Positions 11,835 to 23,800 of a DNA stretch of 64,000 bases are shown here, piece by piece. The stretch's first letter is position 1, and each line of letters starts with the position of its first letter. Under the pieces are notes generated by a model. It saw only the letters and a program-made list of their open reading frames with translations, ran no database searches and had not been told where the DNA came from. The stretch spans positions 555,871 through 619,870 of the forward strand of contig NMRA01000172.1 in the NCBI GenBank assembly GCA_002633005.1. Reading direction: 5' to 3'. The translations under genes and the position numbers were made by a program. Source of the DNA: Phoronis australis (taxonomy: Eukaryota > Phoronida > Phoronidae).

Positions 11835-14800
11835 CTGCAAACACATAATGATGAGTAGAGTAAGATTAATCATTCTAAGGCCGCCGCACTAAATTGTGGC
11901 AGCTTCCAACAACTGAAGACGTAGTGACTGAGTATCCATAGCCTGAAACAGGTTATCTCTAAACTGTGAGAAAAGAAACTACAATGACAGTAGCCAGTTA
12001 CTACAGTGTAAGTCAGTCAGTACTAACATGCATTGTGTCGAATCAGTCACGTGTCTGTGAATGAAGCTTAACATGCAAATGGGCTGGCGCAACGCTGTAA
12101 GCAACCGGCCATTTCCTTCGCTAAGGGCCAAGATTTCGATTACACGGCTCTAAATGGTAATAATGTTAATCAGTGAAATACAACAAAAACACATCGCAGA
12201 GAATCTGTTGGTGTATGTTTGAAAAGGATGGTAGCCATATTGACTTTGCCCTGCAGGACGGCTGCAACAGGAACTTTGATGGGTATGGCCTGATTGTGTT
12301 TGTCAGAACTATCCACAACATGGTTTCATCATGATAGCTCTTCAACCTACTCACCTCGTCAAACTTGTACAACAGATGGCACTGCTTCAGCTGCTTCTTG
12401 GGAAGCTGTACAAGAGCGACACCTGGTGAATAGCAGACAACTTTACTGCTGTCATCACACTCTTGCACAACCTGAGATGAAAAATAGCAAGACATGCAGT
12501 CATAATAGTTTTATCATAAACAGAAGTTTGATATTACTAGTAGATATGTAATGGACAACAGCACTGAAATCTGCTCAGAACTAGACCAAAACACAGGAAA
12601 TAAATAAAGCAAAAGTCCACCAAGGAGTGCAACATGAGTCAAAACCATCCAATACACAGCAAGTTCTGTCATCTACTTGACAGTCAGTAACATTTTTTGA
12701 CCAATTTCATGAACGGTCATCAAGGAACTTGGTAGATATAGATCCATACGCACATTAAGAAAACCTAAAGTGCTAGTAGGGGAAGCTACAGTAGTCAGAT
12801 TAGTTCAAAAATTGTTGTCAGGCATATTTATTGTACATGTAGGCCACGACTACAGTTTTTCATCCTGTGAGCAAGTCAGTGGTTCCAACTTCATTTAGTA
12901 CATAAAAATAAGCTTGACGAGGAATAATTCCTAAATTTAAAATATTGAGAATCAGCAACAATGGACATGATTTTGAAGTAAACAAGAACATCTGCCCACT
13001 AAGAGATGAAATTGCATGAAAAATGCACTGTTACAGCAAAATGCACTGTTACAGCAAAATGCACTGTTACAGCACAATGCACTGCTACAGCAAAATGCAC
13101 TGCTACAGCAAAATGCACTGCTACAGCACAATGCACTGCTACAGCACAATGCACTGCTACAGCAAAATGCACTGTTACAGCAAAATGCACTGTTACAGCA
13201 AAATGCACTGCTACAGCAAAATGCACTGCTACAGCCAACTGCACTGCTACAGCCAACTGCACTGCTACAGCAAAATGCACTGCTACAGCAAAATGCACTG
13301 TTACAGCAAAATGCACTGTTACAGCAAAATGCATGCAGAACTTTCTTAATTATAGTTCTTGGTTTTTTACTGCGGCCATTGTCTTGATATGAAAATTTCT
13401 TTAATGAAAATTTTCAAAAAATACCCCTCAGTAAACAGTATGGAAAATATGAGCACTGCCCCAGAAATCGCTTTCGTATTATATCCAGGTTCACATTTCA
13501 CTCCCTTGCATACATTCACAAGTAAGACGGAGCTCAGAGGAGTCAGGAAACACGTCTGTGCAATGCTTAACTATCTGCCACTAAAGCCAGGATTCAAACC
13601 TGGGTTTCCCGAACGGAGCCCGGAGCTTAAACCACTGAGCTACAAAAACATCGACACAACATTAAATATGTAATTGACAATCATAGTGCTGCCTTACACA
13701 GGCATAACCATCAACTACCTTAACTGGTACATACACGACAGATCGAGCAAATTTACCTTACTAGTACCATAAGGTTAATGTGTGCAAAGCTACATTAATT
13801 TTGGTTAACTTCCAATCATCATGCTTCAGACATGGCTGACCAGATTCGCAATGCACTGTGATTTATGCTGAGGGTTTGTTTTTGAAAAATTCCACTTCTG
13901 CACGAGGGGCTATAAAATTCAGACTTCTTTTCACGAAAAAGTCTAAAATGCAAAAAACAAACTAACAGTAAACAGTAATTGGGATTTTGACATAGCATCC
14001 TGAATGCTCATCAAACAAAATTTGCTCATCATGTTGTTGATACTTACTGTTGATTTGTTACGTCACTGTACCATGCTTTCTTGCTAAATTTAATAACTAA
14101 AAAAGACATACTGGTAGTCACGCGACCTAATTAGTGTCACATTCGTGAAATGTCAAAAATAAGATCTAAAGGCTTTCCACTTACAGAAATAGAGAATTTT
14201 ATTCTGTTAAAATTTAATCATAGTTTTGTTTATATTTACCTAATTACCTAGACTAGTGTCAATATGGTCCTAATGGTGTTATACGCCATGTGGACCATGT
14301 TTTGACAACAGAATACACGTGCTGACTTCTTCATTTAATATTTTGTGCAAACTTCATCAAGGTGAGGTCATTATCAAAGGTGCTAAGCAACAAGGTAAGA
14401 CTCCAGTGATTGACTGACAGTGGCAAAATTATCACCAGCCCACCCAGCACTCAGCAGTCTGTGACCTTACCTGACCTACTTCCTAAACACTGGAGAGTAT
14501 CACAATTATATTGTAAGCAACAGTGGAACAGTTACGGTGAGCAGTTTTAGTTCACAATCTTTGGTATCTAACTAGGATCAACATGTATTAAGACATTAGT
14601 CATCACAGGGAACTGAGCAGTTAAGGAGAGATTGAACAGTTTCATTGAAAGCAAAGATTCAGCATACCTAACATAAATCAACCAGAGAGTTACTGAGAAG
14701 GCATGTTCCACATTACATGGGCACATTCTGTGACAGTCATAACTAGCATAGCTTTAAGCAGTTATTTCTTATGTAACCACTGGAAAGGAGAACAAAACTA

Positions 14801-17800
14801 TCAGTTGGGACATGTTGGGCTTAAGATTGACACTAATGAAGGAGTATATTTTGCCATCTTTGGTAATGGAAGTGAACAACTTTCTACAGGCAAACTTGGC
14901 ATAGGATTAGAGCAACACGATAAAGAAGAGTGCAGTCATGCCATCAAGAGACCAGGACTGGATTCTGAGGGGTTCTGCAAAGAATGGAAAAACAAAGCTA
15001 GGCTGGAAATAAACCAACTGCCATGGAGTGCTGACTGTTACCAAATTACGTGGCAGGCTTTGGCAGCTGGCACTGTACTAGAAGACTGCTTTGACGTCAA
15101 CAACAAAGTGCGCTGGTTCGGCGGTGGGGAAACCTACAGTCAGCCATGGCCACTGCACCGAGACACGGTTACAATGCAGAGGTATGTTTCTGGAGATTTC
15201 GTTCCAGCACCCCACCAGCAATTTGGAGGTGTGATAGACAACTACTGGCTAACTTCAACAGGTGTTGGCATTTATGTCAGCGACAACGTTCCACTTTACC
15301 ACGGAAGTAATGCAAGCCATGTCTGCTTCCGGGCTATGAATGAAAAATGTCAATTCGGACAAAAATTACCACAACTGAACTACACTATGTGCCATGCAGG
15401 GAATATTGTAGAGACTCATAGGTTTATGAGTGAACATTTTATTGACAGACCCGAAGGCCATCCTGACGAACTAATGTTTCGTTATCCAATATGGTCATCG
15501 TGGGCAAGATACAAGACAGAAATCAACCAGACCACATTTCTGCAATTTGCCAAGGAAATAAAGAAATACAACTTTCCCAGCAGCCAGCTGGAACTAGATG
15601 ATGATTACACTACAGCCTATGGAGACTTTGTGTTCAACTATGATAAGTTTCCAGAACCAAAAGCCATGCTACAGGAAATTCATGAGTTGGGATACCGTAC
15701 TACATCGTGGATCATACCCTTTGCAAACCTAAACTCTAAAGCATTTGAGGAGGGTTCTCATCATGGCTACTTTTTGATGAACGAAGCCAATAAGGTGCCT
15801 CTGCTGGTGAAATGGTGGCAAGGAACTGGTGCTATTATAGATCCAGCCAATGAGGAGGCAGTTCACTGGTGGACTAAGCAACTGAACAAACTCAAGCAAT
15901 TTGGGCTCGACTCCTTCAAGTTCGATGCAGGTGAGGTGTGTTATCTGCCGCAGCAGTACTTAGAAGACAATCCTTCTAGAAACCCAGGCTTTTTCACTAG
16001 GGATTATGTAAAAATGGTGGCCAAATTCGGCACACAGGTTGAAACACGGGTTGGATTCAGAAGTCAGCGGCACCCAGTGTTTGTTCGCATGTTGGACAAA
16101 GATTCAAAATGGGGCTACAACAATGGACTACGGACGTTAATTCCAACTGCGCTACTCTTTAGTCTTCTAGGATATCCATTTATCTTACCAGATATGGTTG
16201 GAGGGAACGGGTATGGAGAAGAAGTTCTTCTCCATTCAAGCGTTCTCCCACAGAAAGAGCTGTTCATTCGCTGGCTACAGGTCACAACATTCCTCCCCTC
16301 TATTCAGTTCTCTTTTGTGCCATGGCAGTACGACAGTGAAACTATCGAAATATCTCGAGACATGGTACATCTGCATTCACAATATGTGGCGCCACTGTGC
16401 ATTAGACTGGCACAAACAGCAGCAGAAACTGGTGAGCCAATTATTCGTCCTTTATGGTGGATTGCACCCACAGACCCTATTGCTGTGGAAATAGATTCTG
16501 AATTTCTGATTGGTAATGATGTTTTGGTAACACCAGTACTTGATGAAAGCGCTCGAGAAAGAGATATTTACATCCCAGAAGGACAATGGAAGAATATGAT
16601 CAATGGTCAAATATATCAAGGGCCTCAGTGGCTATTCAAGTTTCCAGTCGCTCTGAATGAGGTCATTTATTTTGAGAATTTGGGAAATGAGGAAGAATGA
16701 CTACAATTCTCTATAAATATGGAGTAATGTCCTCACTTGTATCAGTCACCAGCTTATCAAAGTTTGGCATACCCAGATGGAGCAGAAACTAATTCAGGAG
16801 CTAGGCTCAAACGATGTTCTCTGATTTGGCTGCAGCCGATATGTAAATACACGGGACAGAATATGCATTATGTCATTGTTCAGAAAAAAACACACACAAA
16901 GAATCCTACGCTGACATCATCACCAGTCCAGTTTGATCAACAGCACTCAAGTTCAAAGAAACCATCTCCAGCTTCATCTGATGACATGGTTAGCTGTGAC
17001 TGGAGATTAACTTAATATTATGTAATTAGGCGGGAAATTGTCCATCATAAACAGTGTTATAATTACTGGGAGTGACAATAGTATTATTTTTTAAATTTCC
17101 ATAATCATAATCAAATTTTTAATGGCATGTTTCAATAGTTGGTAAAAAATGCACCAGTTTAGTTTTTGAATTATGAAAATCGGAAAGAAATGTGACGATT
17201 ATAACCTATAAGAGGAAAGTAATCCATGGCCAGAATTCAGCTCCATTAAATTTCAAATTGGTGGTTACCAGACATAATGGACCAATTACCACGGCCACAA
17301 ACCAGCAGCTGGACAGTGATGAAAGCCAAGTGTTATTCTACAGTTCTGGGCATGATGTTTGCAGCAGCATGATAAAATCAGGTCACTCCACAATCAATTT
17401 GAGATAAATTAACACATAACCATCAATTTCAAGAGAGATATTTTAGTTGCAGAACTAAACTGAGATTGAAGTCAAGAGAACCAATGCCCAGGGTTCTGCA
17501 GTTCTCAAAATTAATTAAAGGCGAAGGCAACCTTCTTCCATGTCATTTTGAGCTAAAATAAGGTTGGTTGGTTATCCTAGACATATTTTCCACTTAATTA
17601 CAGCTTTTCGTAATTTTATTAATTACTCGTCCGCTACTCCGGAAGTGACGTTTTAGGAGGCAAGCGTTTCCCGCCACTTGGTTTTGCGTTGACTTTACCG
17701 TGCGAATCTGTTCTGTTCCACTTTTATTTTGTGCTGTTTTTTAACAATTGTCGCCACCACTTTCCATCGGCGAGTACTCTGCGGCAAGATAGGTTAGTAG

Positions 17801-20800
17801 AGAACTCAACTACCTTGGATTTAGGGATTGTTTAGTGTGTTGTAAGCTGAAAATGGCTGGAGTCGGTGACCAGTATCACAGTGACAGTAGTGTGAGTGAC
17901 GGAGACCTTGTTCACAGTAGTGGTGACGAGGAATTTTTTTAACGGACATTCAGTGGGTGGGTACATGTTTGAGCCCGAGTATAACGAGTCAGAGTACGCA
18001 TAGGCACAGGCCGCTGTTGAGAGAAACGAGGCGGCTACTGAGGACAGACGTGGTGACACATCTTGGTGCAAATGCACTGTGTGCGTTGTTATGCCTACTT
18101 CAATGGAATGCTTGTGCTGTTCAGAGTTCAACGAGGCCAAGCCACTACTGGACATGGTTAAGTGGACCTCCAGCATACCACGGATAGAGGAACAACTGTC
18201 CCACTTGCCAGAGTGTCCCGCGACCTAACACTCCCAATGGATGGTGACCTGAGCACCCAAACTGCTTACATCGTGCCGTGTGACTCCCTCGCCACACACC
18301 TGGCACCTTTTAAATAGACAAGTCCACAATAAACTTATCAAAGTTTGGCTCACCGATCTGTTCACTGAACGACGAACTGTCCTCTTCACTGGGTGTCGAA
18401 CTGGGCCTGTAATCACTCCCACTACTCAATATTGCTGCAGGGCTGCTTAGATGCCCTAGGCTGGAGAAAACATCACAGGGCGAATCACCACTGGTTCCAG
18501 GAATTGCACGCTCTGGGGTACGTTCGGAGGCATGGGTGACAGTAGATGAAGTGCCTCCACTCGCTCCAGTCACTGTACTGGCCACAGCTCGCGAGGCTTC
18601 TCGCTTCAAAAACGCACTTCTCGGGGGTGGCGACGGGGCACTGCCGGGAATCAACACAGACGGAATGGCATCCTTCTTCAGNCGGCAGCTCTCACAGTCA
18701 GACTATATGAAAAGAAATTGGCGCGAAATGCTTGCCTCCTAAAACGTCACTTCCGCAGTAGCGGACAAGTAATTAATAAAATTACGAAAAGCTGTAATTA
18801 AGTGGAAAATATGTCTAGGATAACCAACCAACCTTATTTTAGCTCAAAATGACATGGAAAAAAGGTTGCCTTCGCCTTTAAGAGAGGGCAGAACCATGCT
18901 AGACTGCCAATAGGGAGATCATGCGCTAGTAGCCAAAAGCTATCACAGGGATTGTATTCTTATATGACAGCCGGTGACAGATTTTTTTATAATTAGAGGT
19001 TGTTTCCTGCACTTAAGAAAACCCTTTGATGAAATATTAAGTAATTTAAAGAATTATTGAACTATGCATAGTAGCAATTAAATCTGATAGTAGCAGACAC
19101 CAAAAGTAGCTTATATTACCAAAGAATGATTGCCAAAACCAAATTTTGTGGCTAAACAAATTAAAAGAGAATTCAGCACCCATTTATAACAGAATGTGGA
19201 GAACCTTGGTGCCTAAGAATTCAATGCATGATTACACAAAAATGTGAAATAGTGGTACAATGGTTTGTTTTTCTCCAACCATAAAAGACATTGCATACTT
19301 GCCTAGACATGTATTTTAAATGCAAAGCAGTTTCAAAATTCTGGCACTGCGAAGGTTTCACAGTATCACAATTATTGCTAATATTTCTAAGTCTGGTCAC
19401 CACGCCACCTGTGGACATATCATGTGACCTAATGAATATCAAGTCTGAAAAGATTTCTGTCCTAACTGGGACTTGAACGCACGACCTTCTGCTAACGGTG
19501 CAGAAGCTCTAGTCTACTGAGTTTTTGGAACCACTGGTCAAACACAGAAATCCAATTAGACTTAGTAGTGGGCATCTCGCTCTTGATCTCCTGAGTGTAT
19601 ACAAATATTTAAATCTGAAACCAGCGTTTAAATGTGAAATTCACAGCAAATACTAAGCACTGTACGTAATACTAAGATTGGATTTTGAACAAGCGGATGA
19701 CGTCACGCTCTGACAGAAATCAAGCGAACGGACATCTACTTAATATCTAAACATGAAAACAAGAAATGAGACACCACACTTGTTACATCTATCACTGCTA
19801 ATAGTGAATATGTTAGTATAACATTGAAAGAGGATCTGCCCGAGTGCTACATCATAGAACAAAATATAGCATAACATGACACTTACGGTGGAGAAATAGC
19901 ATATCTTCTTGGTGACCTCACAAACATACTCCTCCGTAGACAGCTGGAGGGAGGTTCGTTTTCGACGCGTGCTTGGGAGGCTACTCTCGGGTTCAGCTGT
20001 CTGTTGCTCAGAATGTTTCAGACCAACTGACAAAAGTTTTGCCCGGTGATCAAGTTCATCCAGACTGAAAAAGGATGCCAGAGGCTGCACAGTGATCCAT
20101 GACAAATGCAGCGAGTTTTGGCAGCAATTCTTAAAGTGGCTTTAACAACCTTATAGTTAGGCACCTTGTCAACATCTTTACGCAGTACGTAACAATACAA
20201 CATGTATCTGCAGAAAATAGGTTTTATTCTTTTCCTTTAAGCAAAATGGCATGATTTTATCAGGAGATCGTTACAAAATTTGATTCTATCATCATCTCTG
20301 CCGTCTGTCCTCAATCAACATTATCCGTGATACTCAGCTGCACAACAAAAGTAAGACTTTTAACAACTACTAACAAAGCGCTGGACTGTGGTCACTTTAG
20401 TTGTGGGTTTGAATCCATCATGGGAATGGCCCCAAATACACATCAACATTCCATCAATGTCACTTTAAAAGGCCTCTCCCAGTAGCTCCAAAGTTTCGGT
20501 TATAGCGAAACGTCCGTCAAATGGAACACTTAACTTTGGTCGAAGTCAAGGGAGCAAGATTACGCCAGAGTAAAGGGGTGGATTTAACAGCATCAATGAT
20601 TCGCTACAATGGGAATGTTTAACTTGGATGCCACAGAAGTTATCGCAGCACTGGTGTTCTAACATTTATCATTTTGGCAGTATCAGCATTCTGTTTCAAT
20701 TTATCCACATATTTGCTGCAATCATTTACATTACCAAAAAACACCAGTGAACACACACAAAACAAAATCCTGCCATACTGCAGTTATTCAGATCCACTAA

Positions 20801-23800
20801 TATAGCGCCACCTTGCAATAAGTTAATTTGATATTCAGCCACCTTTTGACAACTCCACTAAACTAGTTGTCTGAATAACTCAAAAGGTGATGCGAAAAGT
20901 GACGCTTCACTTCGCGGTTAACCACTGTTTATGAAAAAGGCTTCGATAGTAGTAAACTGCACGGAAAAGGGCAATGAGTGAGAATGCCCAGATTATGTCT
21001 TGTTATCAATTCAACAATAAGTCTATGAAGCAATTTGTAAACATTTAAAGCAAAAAGAACAACTAGTGTATCAACAACTTATAAATAACAGCATTATTAT
21101 TAATACAATTAATATTTAGTAACAATAACTGTTTCGATTAGATTAATTCTACCATAAAATAGTAAATACATTGATGCTGAGGTTGGCCAGTAGTGAAAGA
21201 TATCAAATAAACACAGAAAAATCAGGAACCCCAACTGGGAATCGAACCACTGGTCTCTAGACTGCCGGTCTGGTGCTCTTATCACTGAGCTAGTGAGGAC
21301 CCCATATCTGAGTGTGCAATTACTGTTTACAGCCAAGCGTTATGTAATTGTCCAAATCTCATAACGCTTGGCTGTAAACAGTAATTGCACAGATATCGGG
21401 GTCCTCAGTAGCTCAGTGGTAAGACCACTAGAACGGCAATCTAGAGACCTGTGGTTCTATTCCCAGTTGGGGTTCCTGATTTTTCTCTGTTTATTTGATA
21501 CATTTCACTACCATAAAAGTTTAATACCAGAAAATAATTATAATATTGTATCATTTATATATAATCATTATTACAGCACTGTGATCACACCTTACACTAC
21601 ACTTACATTGCTTTCTCCAATAAAGGCTGGACCACCTGCAGGGTACTTGCAGGGGTGCTGTCACTGGTTGCTAGGCGCCACAGCAGGTTGTCCATTGAAA
21701 ACAGCTCAGGCTCACAACTGTCTTGTAGCATCTACAAAACAAGTCAGTCGATGCTCAGCACAGATACCTCTGTATGACTTGGTCATCTGAGACAAGTCAG
21801 ATGATGCTCAGCACAGATACATCTGTATGACTTGGTCATCTGAGACAAGTCAGCTGATGCTCAGCACAGATACATCTGTATGACTTGGTCATCTGAGACA
21901 AGTCAGCTGATGCTCAGCACAGATACATCTGTATGACTTGGTCATCTGAGACAAGCCACCAGCTTCACCACTGCAGGAATAACAGTAACAACACATTTCA
22001 ACAGCAGATTTGAAAAAGAAAATTACTCAAGGGTTGAATTTTAACATTTTACAATCGTTGACAGCACTCTTGTAAGATGCAGGTGAAAATAATTTAATAA
22101 AGAAAATCATTGAAAATATTGGGCAAGAAAAAATTGAAGTGACACTTGCAAACTATTTACTGACTTAGTAAATGTTACTCAAACAGCATCAGAAAGGTCA
22201 ATGAGTATTTCCACAAGCTCACAAATATGCACTAGATTTGGGGAACTGTTCCATGCAACTGACCACTGAAGCCTAATAAAAATCACTTCTAGTATGAACA
22301 GCAACGAGTTGGGACCAGCTTTGACACAGTAAGTTGCCTAAATCAAATGACTTGTTTCGTGGAAAGCAGAGCAGTTTTAACAATTTTTTAACTAATGATG
22401 ATAAGTTGGGCTGTGTTAAAAGACAGTTGACAGACGGGTTTACATAGCCACGGTAAGTTCATTATGTTTAAAAGTGGAATATGCAGGCTAATTCCTTATC
22501 TGTGTGATTGCTTGACCAAATTAGATAGAAAGACAACAAGAAGTGAGGATGTGACGAAGTAGGGTGAAATTCTCAAATGAAGGAGCTTTGTGCCGAAAAT
22601 GATCCACCGCAAATCACTGAACCATGTCCAGTAACTATCGTGTCGTGGTGATGGGGAATAACACTGTATGATGCACGCTATGTAAGTCCGCGAGGTACGT
22701 CATTAGTGCAAAGGTCACCAATTTTCAGATTTTTTTGCTTTCAAGTTTACAAGTTGATAAATAAGTACAACTGCCCTTGGTTTAGTGTAGATTATGTTAA
22801 AGGCGAATGCCACCCGATTTAATTAGTCTTTTTTGCCGTCTTAATCGGTCTATTTCCACATCGCCTCGCATACGGTCGACCTTACCTTGCCAAGAGGTGT
22901 CGCGTTAACCTGTGAGGAAGGTGAGAAATGACGCTAGCGACATCAGTGGTTCACATGCAGAGTGAATGTCGCTATGTTGCGGTGTATCGTTCCCGCTTGT
23001 CCGAACTAAGCAGCCGCGAGGAAAGCGAGTATATCGTTTTTTTTACTTCCTCGAGAGTCCAAAATGCTTAGGAAGTGGCTCATGGTAGTGAAGTGAAATG
23101 TACGCTGTAAATAGCAAGTATGAGGCCCTGAAACATCTCCGTGTCTGTGGCCTGCAGGCGACGTCGACAGTGCCTCACGAATGCCGGCTTACCAAATAAC
23201 TCCATACGTTCTGTTGTCTGAGCTTGTTCACGGCGCCTCTCTATTATTTCATCACCGTATTCCTGTTCGAATTGATAAAACTTAACGATCCACCTGCGAA
23301 GTCGGTATTGATGAGCTGCTCTAGCTCGTCCTAAGTCGGGATTGCGAGTTGCCATGTTGGCGTTTATTACTGAGCGTTCTGTTTCAAAATGAATTATTCT
23401 CACCCTAACCAATACTTTATACAAAACTGAAACAAAATCTGTCTCATTAGATGCAATTTGTAATGCCTTTGGAGTGTTCGTGAGTGCATGAAATGATTTG
23501 AGAAGCCAGCAATAAATAAATCACTGAGTTACCGTCTTTAGGTGCAATAAAACTCAATCAATTGACGGACCACTGCGAGACCGTGTGAGCTCATGCTAAT
23601 TTAGTGTTTGCTGTCAGAAACTGTTGTGAAACAACTAGATTTCCACCCCACGACCAGGTGTTAGGGGAATCTTTATTTACATTTACATTACTCAAATAAT
23701 GATTGTCAATGTAGAACTTCTGCCCTGACGGTGCTGTGGCCAAAGCGGAACTGAATTCGCAGCCCACGACGAGTAAGTAGATTTGCAGTTTCGTGGCTAA

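Larger units (their letters stand above)
12472..19886 (-). other. Jarid2 intron 18, 7.4 kb, hosts a nested gene and repeats
   Basis: The largest intron of the gene. It contains the 18-base minisatellite at 13.0-13.3 kb, the antisense MYORG-like gene, the TTAA-flanked element at 17.5-18.9 kb, and tRNA-like repeats near 13.57-13.65 and 19.46-19.54 kb. The remaining sequence (12472-13022, 13393-14702, 16701-17518, 18882-19886) shows nothing I can name. Confidence 0.85.

Noticed and set aside
13006-13392. Four overlapping ORFs of more than 100 codons
   Set aside because: They are all translations of an 18-base minisatellite that lacks stops; no other coding evidence.
18310-18657. 115-codon minus ORF inside the TTAA element
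   Set aside because: Ser/Pro-rich with no motif, and an antisense frame overlaps it; inside a non-autonomous element.
20018-20203. 61-codon minus frame at the Jarid2 exon 18 acceptor
   Set aside because: A different frame and a nearer acceptor (ctgtgcag before 20084) give the clear family match [13 protein letters not shown].
21231-21470. Two functional tRNA genes
   Set aside because: A and B boxes are present, but the anticodon stems have mismatches, the loop lacks U33 and the copies form a palindrome; tRNA-derived SINE units fit better.
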